A stretch of 64,000 bases of DNA from Fimbriimonadaceae bacterium. GTDB lineage: Bacteria > Armatimonadota > Fimbriimonadia > Fimbriimonadales > Fimbriimonadaceae. Shown in pieces: positions 34,740 through 43,381 of the stretch; position 1 is the stretch's first letter, and every line of letters starts with the position of its first letter. The notes beneath the pieces are model-generated. The model had not been told where the DNA came from, searched no databases, and saw only the letters and a list, made by a program, of their open reading frames with translations. The stretch is from the NCBI GenBank assembly GCA_019187105.1, contig JABAQM010000001.1, positions 1,922,001 to 1,986,000 of the forward strand. The letters run 5' to 3'. The translations under genes were made by a program, and so were the position numbers.

Positions 34740-35702
34740 GTGCGGGAAGCTAGCGACCCCGATCGTCGTGCCCATCACGGACGGCTGTTGTTGCTCATGG
34801 GGTTCGCCTACGTGACCTGGTGGACGGCACTGCTATTAAGCCCTGCGTTTCGGCCCAGCTTCTTCGGGAGCGAATCGGACCTGCCGGTATGGCTTCTGGT
34901 TGTGGACTCGCTAACTGCGGGGGCCTGCGTGGTTATTGGCTGGCAACTCTTGGCACGTCGGCCGGTGTCAAAGGCGGTCCTCGCCCTGGCTACACTCGGC
35001 GTCGGAGTGGGTACCGCTGAAGCCTTGCGGCTTGCGATCATCGATCCCACGCTTTCTCTAGGCGTGCTCGTGATGCTCGTCGCCATCACTCTGGTAATCG
35101 GCATTTGGATTGCCCTTGCCGGTATTTCGATCGTGTGGGGACCCTTCCGGTTCATCATGTCGGGATCCGGGGACGAGGGCTCCAACTGGCGTCAGACGAT
35201 CGGACAGATTGTCGTGATGTGGGGTTTGTTTTTGGTCCTGATTCCTCTTGCTTTGGCGAGCGCTGAGCGGGCACTCGGCTGGGCCCAGTTTGATTGGACG
35301 GGCAAGGCGTGGGTTGGACTTGGTCTGGCCGCCGCAATGGGTGGCATCGGCATCCTCGCGTCAAAGACGATGGTGTCGACTGGCGGTGGGACTCCGTTGC
35401 CCTCGAAGGGGTGCAGAGATCTCGTCACAACCGGGCTCTATGCGCACATTCGGAATCCGATGGCGATGACGGGCATCGCCCAGGGCGTCGGGGTCGGCGT
35501 CGCTATGGGCAGCTGGCTGATTATCACCTACGCCGTTTGCGGCGCGCTCCTCTGGGATCTTTGCGTACGGCCGCTGGAAGAGCGGCATCTCCAAGATTGC
35601 TTCGGAGAAACCTATCGGCGCTATCGGATGGCCGTGCCGTGCTGGTGGTGTCGGTTGAAACCTTATCGTTCAGCCGACCCCACGCAGAGCCAGACCAGCT
35701 AG
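34740..35702 (+). CDS. ICMT/PEMT-type membrane methyltransferase family protein
   Basis: This about 320-residue protein has six or so membrane helices (starting near residue 20) and a C-terminal block TTGLYAHIRNPMAMTGIAQG...PLEERHLQDCFGETYRRYRM. The arrangement of RNPM, an EE-containing segment and GxxYxxY is that of isoprenylcysteine/phospholipid methyltransferase families. It would use SAM at the membrane surface; the lipid or peptide target is unknown. The start, GTG 34740, could instead be internal ATG 34797, which removes 19 residues. It shares a terminal CTAG with the sigma-factor gene. Confidence 0.75.
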   Translation: MREASDPDRRAHHGRLLLLMGFAYVTWWTALLLSPAFRPSFFGSESDLPVWLLVVDSLTAGACVVIGWQLLARRPVSKAVLALATLGVGVGTAEALRLAIIDPTLSLGVLVMLVAITLVIGIWIALAGISIVWGPFRFIMSGSGDEGSNWRQTIGQIVVMWGLFLVLIPLALASAERALGWAQFDWTGKAWVGLGLAAAMGGIGILASKTMVSTGGGTPLPSKGCRDLVTTGLYAHIRNPMAMTGIAQGVGVGVAMGSWLIITYAVCGALLWDLCVRPLEERHLQDCFGETYRRYRMAVPCWWCRLKPYRSADPTQSQTS

Positions 35703-36487
35703 GCGGCGGAGACCGCTCCCTGATCGCGCATGAAACCACGAAGACGCGTCATCGACTGCGTGTGCAGCTGATAGACGCGCGATTCTGAAACGCCGAGTAC
35801 GCGGCCGATTTCCTTGAACGTCAACCCCTCGAAGTAGTAGAGCGCGACGACCAGCCGCTCGCGGTCGGGAAGGTTGTCGATGCCGTCGGCAAGGATTCGG
35901 CGGATTTCGCGGCCCTCGACCTCGCCTCCAGGATTGGCGTCCTTGTCCACCAGCAGGTCCACAAAGTGGAGGTGGTCCTCACCGTCCTGGTTCGGAAGGA
36001 GGTCGTCGAGGCTATACACGTTGGTTCTGCCCATCCGGACCATCAGATCGGCGACTTCCTTTTCTGATAATCCCATTCGCTCTGAAAGCTCGCGCTCGTT
36101 GGGCGGTCGGCGGTTCTGGGTCTCGAACTCCATCATCGCTCGGTCGACAGCCTTGAGCTTTTCGCGGATGCTGCGAGGCACCCAGTCCTCATCGCGAAGC
36201 ATCTCCAGGATGGCGCCGCGGATGAGAGCAATCGCATAGGTCTCGAACTTGACATCCCGGGTCGGATCAAACTGGTCGACGCTCTTGATCAGGCCGATAA
36301 CGCCGGCGCCCACCAGATCTTCTCGGTCAAGCCCACCAGGAAGGCTGGTGACCAGACGACCCGCTGTGATTTTCACAAGGTACGAGTAGTGGTTGACGAG
36401 GTCGGCACGAGCTTGTGGATCTTTGTAGACTTTACAGTCGACCCAGCTACGTTTGAGCTGCTCCGAGGACATCGGCGAACTGGTCAT
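35699..36487 (-). CDS. FliA/WhiG-type RNA polymerase sigma factor
   Basis: This 262-residue sigma-28-class factor has region 2 (DREDLVGAGVIGLIKSVDQF...FETYAIALIRGAILEMLRDE), region 3 (IREKLKAVDRAMMEFETQNR...ERMGLSEKEVADLM) and region 4 (LVVALYYFEGLTFKEIGRVL, then GVSESRVYQLHTQS). FliA controls late flagellar genes and WhiG sporulation-type genes. No flagellar genes and no anti-sigma gene lie nearby. The upstream small membrane gene, 18 bases away, may be in the same operon. The stop shares CTAG with the methyltransferase. Confidence 0.92.
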   Translation of the reverse strand: MTSSPMSSEQLKRSWVDCKVYKDPQARADLVNHYSYLVKITAGRLVTSLPGGLDREDLVGAGVIGLIKSVDQFDPTRDVKFETYAIALIRGAILEMLRDEDWVPRSIREKLKAVDRAMMEFETQNRRPPNERELSERMGLSEKEVADLMVRMGRTNVYSLDDLLPNQDGEDHLHFVDLLVDKDANPGGEVEGREIRRILADGIDNLPDRERLVVALYYFEGLTFKEIGRVLGVSESRVYQLHTQSMTRLRGFMRDQGAVSAA

Positions 36488-36505
36488 ATGGATATGGATT
36501 CCTTC

Positions 36506-36730
36506 CTATGTTGTTGGCGGTGCTTCCGCCGGCGGCTCTGTGATAACCGGAATCCCCTCTCCGGGCCGCAGGACCCTGGTCGTGAAGAACACGTACCAAA
36601 GCTGCGTTAAAACAGATCCAACGACGAACGCGATCAACGCGCGCAGAACGGACGTTGCCGGGTCGACCCTGCCAAGGATACCGGCGGCCAGGGCCACGAG
36701 AGCCGCCAGACCTCCGATCAATCGAGGCAC
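36506..36730 (-). CDS. Small two-helix membrane protein, unknown
   Basis: This 74-residue protein has two predicted membrane helices (about residues 5-20 and 30-50) and a short Pro-rich tail. It begins MPRLIGGLAALVALAAGI. The gene precedes the sigma-factor gene by 18 bases on the same strand, which suggests co-transcription. No family was recognised, and a role as partner or regulator of the sigma factor is only a guess. Confidence 0.6.
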   Translation of the reverse strand: MPRLIGGLAALVALAAGILGRVDPATSVLRALIAFVVGSVLTQLWYVFFTTRVLRPGEGIPVITEPPAEAPPTT

Positions 36731-36920
36731 GTCCTACCCCCCACTCTCTTCATCGTAGGACGATTGCGGCGCCGTTTTTAGAGGAGAAGCTGCGAAATTT
36801 ATCTAAGTTTTAGGCTCGGCTACCTAACGCCGGTCGTCAGGTTCAGTCATGTCTGGTAGTTTTGCGGGTGCAGCTACAGATCGAAAAAATCCTGGCACGT
36901 TGGCCCGTCTTGAATGCTAG

Positions 36921-37952
36921 ATGCCCGATATCCGCGCTACGATCGAAGATCGCGAACGGGCAACGCTCAGCCGTTATGCCGCCCTCAGCGCGGATAGCCA
37001 GGGGCGGCCCGCACCAGAACCACACGACCCGATTCGAACCTGCTACCAGCGCGATCGCGACCGGATCCTCCACTCCAAGCCGTTTCGGCGGCTCAAGCAC
37101 AAGACCCAGGTGTTTATCGAGCCGGAAGGAGACCACTACCGGACGCGACTGACCCATAGCCTGGAAGTTGCCCAGATCGCCCGGACGATCACCCGCGCCC
37201 TCCGGCTGAACGAGGACCTTGCCGAGGCCATTGCCCTCGGCCATGATGTTGGCCATACCCCGTTCGGCCACGCCGGCGAGAGCGCTCTGGACGAGGCGCT
37301 CCAGGCTCACGGCTCGCCCGACGGCCCCTTGCGGTTCCGGCACTACGAGCAGTCGCTGCGCGTCGTCGACCACCTCGCGAAGCTAAACCTGACACAGGAG
37401 ACCCGAGCCGGTATCGGGGGTCACAGCAAGGGCCGTAGCGACCTTTCCGCCTTCGATGGGCAACCCACCTCCACGTTGGAAGCAGCGGTCGTCAGGATTT
37501 CAGACCGAATTGCGTACCTGAACCACGATCTCGATGACGCGGTCCGATCCGGCATCATCGGAAGCGTTCCAGACCGGTTCGAGGCGATCGGAACTGGCCA
37601 CAGCCGCCGCATCGGGGCGATGGTGATGGATGTGATCGCGAACAGCCTGGACCGGCCGATCATCGCCCTTTCGCCCGCCATGCTGCAAACCATGAACGAG
37701 CTCAAGGAGTGGCTGTTCGAAAACGTTTATCTGAGATATCCAGTTCTGTATCCCGATATCAGCAAGGCCAAAGGTCTCGTCGGCGAGCTGTTTCTCCACT
37801 TCGCAGAGCCTGGCAATCTTCCCGATGGTTTCGTGGGCGTGCAGGGTGCGATCGACTACGTGGCGGGAATGACCGACCGATTTGCGATGGCCACCTATGC
37901 TCAACTGAAACTGCCATCAGGCTGGCGAACGATCGGCAGCATCGGCTGGTAA
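36921..37952 (+). CDS. dgt: dGTP triphosphohydrolase-like HD-domain protein
   Basis: This 343-residue protein has the HD-hydrolase metal residues: His in THSLEVAQIAR and the pair in LGHDVGHTPFGHAG, near residues 77 and 108-117. The start KPFRRLKHKTQVF is typical of the dGTPase-like family. It would hydrolyse dNTPs to nucleosides and triphosphate, controlling dNTP pools; substrate choice among this family varies. It is followed 18 bases later by cysK on the same strand. Confidence 0.92.
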   Translation: MPDIRATIEDRERATLSRYAALSADSQGRPAPEPHDPIRTCYQRDRDRILHSKPFRRLKHKTQVFIEPEGDHYRTRLTHSLEVAQIARTITRALRLNEDLAEAIALGHDVGHTPFGHAGESALDEALQAHGSPDGPLRFRHYEQSLRVVDHLAKLNLTQETRAGIGGHSKGRSDLSAFDGQPTSTLEAAVVRISDRIAYLNHDLDDAVRSGIIGSVPDRFEAIGTGHSRRIGAMVMDVIANSLDRPIIALSPAMLQTMNELKEWLFENVYLRYPVLYPDISKAKGLVGELFLHFAEPGNLPDGFVGVQGAIDYVAGMTDRFAMATYAQLKLPSGWRTIGSIGW

Positions 37953-37970
37953 AACATAAGAAGGCAATTC

Positions 37971-38978
37971 ATGGAAACGATCTACGGTTCAATAACCGAA
38001 ATCATCGGGAAGACTCCGCTTGTTAGGGTAAATCGCATTGGAGCCGAATATTCTTCGGAATTGCTCGCGAAATGCGAGTTCCTCAGCCCCGGCGGTTCGG
38101 TGAAGGACAGGGTGGGCCTTCGGATGCTTCAGGAAGCCGAGCGATCGGGACGGATCAAGCCCGGCGACACCATCGTGGAGCCGACAAGCGGCAATACCGG
38201 CATCGGCCTCGCCATGGCGGGGACCGCGAAGGGCTATCGGGTCATCATCGTCATGCCGGAAAAGATGAGCATGGAGAAGCAGGTGACCCTCGAAGCTCTC
38301 GGCGCGCAAATCGTTCGAACTCCAACCGGTGCGGCTTACGATTCGCCGGAGAGCAATTTCAGCGTCGCCAGGCAGATTGCCGCCTCGATTCCGAACGCTC
38401 ACATCCTCGACCAGTTTGGCAACCCCGACAACCCCGCCGTGCATGAGGAAGAGACAGCGATGGAGATACTCGAGCAGACTGGCGGGAACTTTGACTACTT
38501 CATTTCGTCGGTGGGAACCGGCGGCACGATCACGGGATGCGCCCGGGCCTTCCGCAAACACGTGCCTAACGTGAAAATCATCGGTGTCGATCCGGTTGGT
38601 TCGATCCTGGGCGGCGGCGAAGCGGGCGCCCCCTATCTGGTGGAAGGCATCGGTTACGACTTTATCCCCGACGTGCTCGACAACAGTCTCGTTGACGAGT
38701 ACATCAAGACCGAGGATGGCCCGAGCTTTGAGATGGCACGCCGCATCATTCGGGAAGAGGGAATGCTGGTCGGGGGCAGCTGTGGCGCCACGCTATGGGC
38801 CGCATTGAAAATCGCGGAGCGACATACCGATCCCGTTCGGATCGTGATGATCTTCCCGGACAACGTACGCAACTACATGTCGAAGTTTATCGACGATCGG
38901 TGGTTGATCGAGAAGGGCTTCGTTCCGCCGCCCAAACCTAACTTCGTGAATTGGGAGTTGCTGAAGGAGTCGGCATGA
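37971..38978 (+). CDS. cysK: Cysteine synthase A
   Basis: CysK joins O-acetylserine and sulfide to cysteine using PLP. The protein has the PLP Lys in FLSPGGSVKDRVG, the substrate loop TSGNTGIGLAM and the phosphate cradle SSVGTGGTITGCA. At 335 residues it is about 20-25 longer than many CysK, mainly at the C-terminus. It overlaps the next gene as ATGA, so cysteine synthesis and a cystathionine enzyme are coupled. No cysE is nearby. Confidence 0.95.
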   Translation: METIYGSITEIIGKTPLVRVNRIGAEYSSELLAKCEFLSPGGSVKDRVGLRMLQEAERSGRIKPGDTIVEPTSGNTGIGLAMAGTAKGYRVIIVMPEKMSMEKQVTLEALGAQIVRTPTGAAYDSPESNFSVARQIAASIPNAHILDQFGNPDNPAVHEEETAMEILEQTGGNFDYFISSVGTGGTITGCARAFRKHVPNVKIIGVDPVGSILGGGEAGAPYLVEGIGYDFIPDVLDNSLVDEYIKTEDGPSFEMARRIIREEGMLVGGSCGATLWAALKIAERHTDPVRIVMIFPDNVRNYMSKFIDDRWLIEKGFVPPPKPNFVNWELLKESA

Positions 38979-40114
38979 GCGAGCGCTTTGAAACGATGGC
39001 CGTCCATGCCGGGTACGAGCCGGAACCGGCTACTGGCGCGGTCATGCCGCCGGTCTACCAAGTCAGCACGTTTGCCCAACGGTCTCCAGGGCAAGGCACC
39101 GGCTACGAATACGCCCGCACCGATAACCCAACCCGCACGCCGCTGCAGCGTGCGCTCGCAGAGCTCGAAGGCGCCGAGCATGCGCTCGTTTTTTCAAGCG
39201 GCCTTGCCGCAACCGATGCCGTCCTCAATACACTCAAGGCAGGGGACCATGTCCTTGCCGGCAACGACCTGTATGGCGGCACCTACCGGCTCTTCAGCCG
39301 AGTCGCCGTTGATCGCGGCCTGACCTTCGACTTCGTTGACCTTCAATCATGCGAGCTTGAGGATGCCTTTCGGCCAAATACGAGGCTCGTGTGGTTTGAG
39401 ACGCCAACCAATCCGTTGCTCAACATCATCGACATCCGACGCGTTGCCGGCATTGCGCATACACATGGCGCCCTGGTCGCCGTCGACAACACCTTCATGA
39501 GCCCCTACTTCCAGAACCCGCTGAAATTGGGGGCAGACATCGTGATGCATTCGATGACGAAGTATCTCAATGGGCATTCCGACGTCGTGATGGGCTGTCT
39601 GATGACGTCCAACGACGAGCTGTACGCGCGGCTCAAATTCCTCCAAAATGCGGTGGGCGGCGTACCGGGTCCCTGGGACTGCTATCTGGCCCTGCGCGGC
39701 ATTCGAACCCTGGCGCTGCGGATGAAGGCTCACGGAGAGAATGCGATGGCGGTGGCCAACTGGCTGAGTCAGGACCGGCGGATCGAGCGCGTGGCTTACC
39801 CTGGCCTTGCCGGCCATCCCGGCCACGACATTGCCAAACGCCAGGCTTCGGGTTTCGGCGGCATGGTGACGTTCTTCGTTAACGGTGGCTTGGAAGACGC
39901 GCGTCGGATGCTCGAAAGGGTGAAGCTCTTTACGCTAGCCGAATCTCTCGGGGGGGTCGAGAGCCTGATCGAACATCCCGCAATCATGACCCATGCTTCG
40001 ATTCCGCCGGAGCAAAGAGCGGCGATCGGTATCTCGGACACGCTAGTTAGGGCCTCGGTCGGTATCGAGCACCCTGACGACCTCATTGCCGACCTGGACC
40101 AGGCACTGGGCTAA
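38975..40114 (+). CDS. Cystathionine gamma-synthase/lyase family enzyme
   Basis: This 379-residue PLP enzyme is of the Cys/Met metabolism family. It has the PLP Lys in VMHSMTKYLNGHSDVVMG, a Tyr-rich YEYARTDNPTR start and GVESLIEHPAIMTH near the end. Members are cystathionine gamma-synthase (methionine route) or gamma-lyase (cysteine route); sequence inspection does not separate them. Coupling to cysK suggests use of cystathionine in transsulfuration. The convergent neighbour shares CTAA at its stop. Confidence 0.93.
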   Translation: MSERFETMAVHAGYEPEPATGAVMPPVYQVSTFAQRSPGQGTGYEYARTDNPTRTPLQRALAELEGAEHALVFSSGLAATDAVLNTLKAGDHVLAGNDLYGGTYRLFSRVAVDRGLTFDFVDLQSCELEDAFRPNTRLVWFETPTNPLLNIIDIRRVAGIAHTHGALVAVDNTFMSPYFQNPLKLGADIVMHSMTKYLNGHSDVVMGCLMTSNDELYARLKFLQNAVGGVPGPWDCYLALRGIRTLALRMKAHGENAMAVANWLSQDRRIERVAYPGLAGHPGHDIAKRQASGFGGMVTFFVNGGLEDARRMLERVKLFTLAESLGGVESLIEHPAIMTHASIPPEQRAAIGISDTLVRASVGIEHPDDLIADLDQALG

Positions 40115-40578
40115 AAGGGTGAGTAGCCAATGTTCGCCGATTCGATCGTGAAAGGTTCGGGCTGAGTGAGCTTCGCTAATAGGAATCCAGCGCTAAAGAT
40201 CGCGGCAAAGACGGCCGCGGCCAAAGGAACTCGGAGCCGGTGCCTACGCGGCTGCAATTGTGGATCGGACTGATATAGGTCAGGGCGCGAGATTGCAAAC
40301 TTCACCCAAACCACGGCTGTGATCACGACAAGCGTCAGCGATCCAAGTGCGATAAGTGCTGAGATTGGATCGCGGTCCCATTGCCGAACTGCCTGCCAAT
40401 AGCCTTCAGCAAACGGGAGCCATACAGAGCCGCAACTAACCACCCACTGGGTCCGGTTGACGCGCAGGAGCCCCGCCGATGCATTTCTGCGCCGATCGAC
40501 CTCATGGTGGATGGCAAGTCCGACAAGAAAGACGAAGAGGGCTGCGTGAGTCCACGTTGCCTCGTGAATCCCCTTCAT
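40111..40578 (-). CDS. Small membrane protein, unknown
   Basis: This 155-residue protein starting MKGIHEATWTHAALFVFLVG has three apparent membrane segments (about residues 10-22, 75-98 and 120-140) and a His/Asp/Glu-containing first loop. No family was recognised. It overlaps the stop of the cystathionine enzyme gene by four bases in CTAA. A start 14 codons earlier is possible but lies in the terminator hairpin of the next gene. Confidence 0.6.
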   Translation of the reverse strand: MKGIHEATWTHAALFVFLVGLAIHHEVDRRRNASAGLLRVNRTQWVVSCGSVWLPFAEGYWQAVRQWDRDPISALIALGSLTLVVITAVVWVKFAISRPDLYQSDPQLQPRRHRLRVPLAAAVFAAIFSAGFLLAKLTQPEPFTIESANIGYSPF

Positions 40579-40613
40579 GCCGGGCACACCACCCTTACAT
40601 CTTATGGCAAGAA

Positions 40614-40635
40614 CCCCCACCCGTTGGGGTGGGGG
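40614..40635 (-). terminator. Hairpin terminator after the STN-protein gene
   Basis: CCCCCACCC (40614-40622), GTTG, GGGTGGGGG (40627-40635) is a perfect nine-base stem. It lies 25-46 bases beyond the stop of the minus-strand STN gene. The following minus sequence TTCTTGCC is only weakly T-rich. Confidence 0.7.
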
Positions 40636-40659
40636 CTTCCAAGCACTCGTGGAGGAAAT

Positions 40660-41322
40660 CTACTTCTGGCCGTCGGGGTTGTGGACCGTGATCCGGTTCT
40701 CGTCCGGCTTCCAGATTCGGATGCCGCCTGGTTCCATCTTGTACTGCAGCCGTGCCGCTCTTGAGATGAGTTCCATCGCGTACTTCAGCGACGTGTTCAC
40801 CAGGAAGGCGTCGAGCTTGTAGGCCGGCACGGTTGCGTCCACCGTGATCGGTACGCCGGTTTGCTTGGCGAACTCCTGCATGACGGCGCGCAGGTCGGTT
40901 TTGGGCAGCTTGGTGTTGACCCTCCGACTCAGATCCGCTTCCGAGAACTTGGGGGCTTCCGCCTTCGGCTTCTCGATGATCGGCTTATGCTCCTTGCTTG
41001 GCTGCGCTTTTGGCTTGGTGCGGTTCAAAAAGAAGATGCCGTTCTGAACCTCATAGCTTAGATTCGCGGTCTTGCAGATGATCTCGAGCGCCTCTTCGAA
41101 CTCGACACCGGCTAGCGAGAGGTATAGCGATCGCTTGTCTTCGGTTTCCAGGACGAAGCTCTTCTTGGACTGAGTGAAGAGGTCATGCAGCACGACGCGC
41201 ACGTCGGATCCCTTGGCAGAGATCGTCACGAGACCCTCCTGCGAGGTGGAAACATCTTGGGCTGCGGCGATGGCCGTCATGGCCGATAACGAGAGGGCGA
41301 GAAGGAAAGAGTGCATCTTCAT
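40660..41322 (-). CDS. Secreted protein with two STN-like domains
   Basis: This 220-residue protein has a signal peptide and two short secretin/TonB N-terminal-like domains: GSDVRVVLHDLF...ALEIICKTANLSYEV at about residues 35-95 and TDLRAVMQEFAKQTGVPITV...AMELISRAARLQYKM near 140-205. Such domains dock partner proteins in secretins, TonB receptors and FecR-type signalling. No secretin or barrel follows. A zinc-finger anti-sigma-like gene ends ten bases upstream, so the two are one operon. Confidence 0.78.
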   Translation of the reverse strand: MKMHSFLLALSLSAMTAIAAAQDVSTSQEGLVTISAKGSDVRVVLHDLFTQSKKSFVLETEDKRSLYLSLAGVEFEEALEIICKTANLSYEVQNGIFFLNRTKPKAQPSKEHKPIIEKPKAEAPKFSEADLSRRVNTKLPKTDLRAVMQEFAKQTGVPITVDATVPAYKLDAFLVNTSLKYAMELISRAARLQYKMEPGGIRIWKPDENRITVHNPDGQK

Positions 41323-41332
41323 TGGCTTGGCT

Positions 41333-42199
41333 CTAGGGGTCGATGGGTTTTCCAGCGGAGTCGTAAATCCTGATGGTTCCGGTGTCCTGTCGGGGTCGGG
41401 CGGGGGCTTGTCGACGAATTGAGCGCCGCACGGTTGGTGGCGACGTTTTCTTTACGATGGGAATTCTTTCTGGACTAGCTGACTTGGTTTTTGCCGGTTC
41501 ATCGGCGTCTTTTGTGGATTCAACGGCGCTATTCTGGGCAGAGGCATGTCCTTCATCCGTCTCTGAATGCGGCTTGGGGCCCGGTTGATCTTGATCGGAA
41601 GCGCTCACCTTCGTGCTTTCTGAAGGATTCTCGCCCTTACCTTCCTTGCTGGATTCCGCCTTGCCACCCTCATCCTCATCACTGGCCTTAGCAACCGTGG
41701 CCTGGCTTTCTTTCCGTATTTCAGAAGCCTTCTTTCCAAAAATAAGGGAAGGGTTCCGGGCGACATAGGACATGGCGATCAAGACGATAGCAAGGGCTCC
41801 TGACCAAACCAAGGGATGGCCGAGTTTGCGTTTGCCGGTCCTCGCGCCGTGGAGCGCGTCACGAAACGCGGGAAGTCTCAGCTTCGTGGCCGGCTGGGAT
41901 TTGACCGGTTCGGCCGTTGGCTCGAGAGCGACCTCGGCTACGGGCGCCGGGTTTGCAATGTCGGTTTCAGGCTCAGGGAAGGAATCGGTGAGGTTTGGCG
42001 GATCGATCGGCTGCGGGGCCGGTTCGTTTGCTCTAATCTCAAGGGCAGCGCGCTGCTCGCGCACCAATGCTCTGCAGTTGGTGCATTCTTCGAGGTGGGC
42101 TTCCAGCGAAGTCAGCACGTCTTCCGGCAGGGTTTCGCCGGCCACATAGCGCCCGATCTGCGCTTGCGCCAATGTGCACTGCGAGTTTTCGATCTGCAT
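41333..42199 (-). CDS. Anti-sigma-factor-like zf-HC2 membrane protein
   Basis: This 288-residue protein has a cytoplasmic HLEECTNC zinc motif (HxxxCxxC, near residue 40), as in zf-HC2 anti-sigma factors, one membrane helix (about residues 132-150) and an extracytoplasmic part that is low complexity (Ser/Glu/Lys/Asp). The plan suits a membrane-bound anti-sigma factor. No ECF sigma gene is adjacent, so its partner is unknown. The chosen ATG 42199 replaces a TTG nine bases upstream. It is co-directional with the STN gene. Confidence 0.72.
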   Translation of the reverse strand: MQIENSQCTLAQAQIGRYVAGETLPEDVLTSLEAHLEECTNCRALVREQRAALEIRANEPAPQPIDPPNLTDSFPEPETDIANPAPVAEVALEPTAEPVKSQPATKLRLPAFRDALHGARTGKRKLGHPLVWSGALAIVLIAMSYVARNPSLIFGKKASEIRKESQATVAKASDEDEGGKAESSKEGKGENPSESTKVSASDQDQPGPKPHSETDEGHASAQNSAVESTKDADEPAKTKSASPERIPIVKKTSPPTVRRSIRRQAPARPRQDTGTIRIYDSAGKPIDP

Positions 42200-42268
42200 C
42201 CTTGACAACCTGCTTTAGGTTTGGCCTCCTTGGTCAAAAGGGCCTTAATTGGATGGTCGGTGCAAATG

Positions 42269-43381
42269 TCACCGGTCTTTAGGTTCCGCGATCACGGCGG
42301 CGAGACTCCCGCCGGCCCCTATTGCAAAGATGGATACGACGCGGCTGCCTTGTCGTCTCAGGCGTTTGACCCATTCTTCGGGCCGAACTGCGTGTCCATG
42401 AGTCTTGATATCCGGCGTGCGGGCATCCAGCGCGGCGAGGGCGGCGGCGAGGCGCTTGAGATCCCATTTCTCGACCTCTACGATTTCGTAAGACCGTAGC
42501 CACGGAGATTCGACAGCCGATTCACCGGTCAGGAACGGCGACCCATCGACGGATCGGAGTCCAGACTCTCCGCAAAGTGTGGTCAGCGCGTGGCTTCTTA
42601 TCGCCGCGGGATCGGGATCGAAAAGGAACCGGCCCAATTCGCCAATGGCCATCGGCCCAGCTTCGGGTTTCAAGGTGGAACCCGTTTCAACGTGGACCGA
42701 CGCCACTTCGCACCCGGATTCGCCGCCTGAAACGACAAGTGCCTCTCGGCATTCGCCGCGGAAACTGAGGAAACGCAATTCGCCACCGAAAGCGGAGAGC
42801 TCGGCATCCGGCAGCATCGGAGAGAGCTTGATTACTCTCAGCCGGTGCCGGTTTCTTATAAGAGTTCGCGGGTCCGGTCGGTAGTCCGATAACCGCCACA
42901 CGCGCGAGCCACCCGTCCGGCGCGCCGGATCGGCGAACACGTAGTCGTAGTCGTCGGCCGAATCGGAACCGTCTCCAATATGGACTTCGCCGTCGACGCC
43001 CGCGGCAGCGAGATTGAGCCTTGCCAGTTCCGCCCGATCCGGGTCAAGCTCATACCCGATAGCCGGTCCGCGCATTGCCAACCCGATCAAATCGCTGCCG
43101 AGGCCGCAGGTTAGGTCTGCCACCAGCTCGCCAGGTGGAAACAGGGATGCGTGATACTGGCTGACCCGCTCATGCGTCGCCATCTCGAGGCCATCGCGGT
43201 CGAAAAACATCGCCTCGGCTCGCTCGAACTTTGCGGTGGCTCGCGCCCGGAGCTCCCATTGGACAAATGCCCACCGGGCCGCTTCGGGCGATGTTTGTTC
43301 CGCTACGCGTTCGATTTCCTTGGCGCTCGCGGTGCGGCCCCGAGCCAGATCCAGAGCCTGGTGCCACGACCTCGGGGGCAT
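42269..43381 (-). CDS. Class I SAM-dependent methyltransferase with THUMP-like end
   Basis: This 370-residue protein has a SAM motif VADLTCGLGSDLIGLAM near residue 90, an acidic motif YELDPDRAELARLN and VFADPARRTGG near residue 150. A C-terminal THUMP-like domain (about 290-370) seems present. These features suggest a nucleic-acid methyltransferase of the Trm5-like or 16S/23S type, but the exact target is not recognisable. It is coupled to the lipoprotein gene by TAATG. Confidence 0.78.
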   Translation of the reverse strand: MPPRSWHQALDLARGRTASAKEIERVAEQTSPEAARWAFVQWELRARATAKFERAEAMFFDRDGLEMATHERVSQYHASLFPPGELVADLTCGLGSDLIGLAMRGPAIGYELDPDRAELARLNLAAAGVDGEVHIGDGSDSADDYDYVFADPARRTGGSRVWRLSDYRPDPRTLIRNRHRLRVIKLSPMLPDAELSAFGGELRFLSFRGECREALVVSGGESGCEVASVHVETGSTLKPEAGPMAIGELGRFLFDPDPAAIRSHALTTLCGESGLRSVDGSPFLTGESAVESPWLRSYEIVEVEKWDLKRLAAALAALDARTPDIKTHGHAVRPEEWVKRLRRQGSRVVSIFAIGAGGSLAAVIAEPKDR

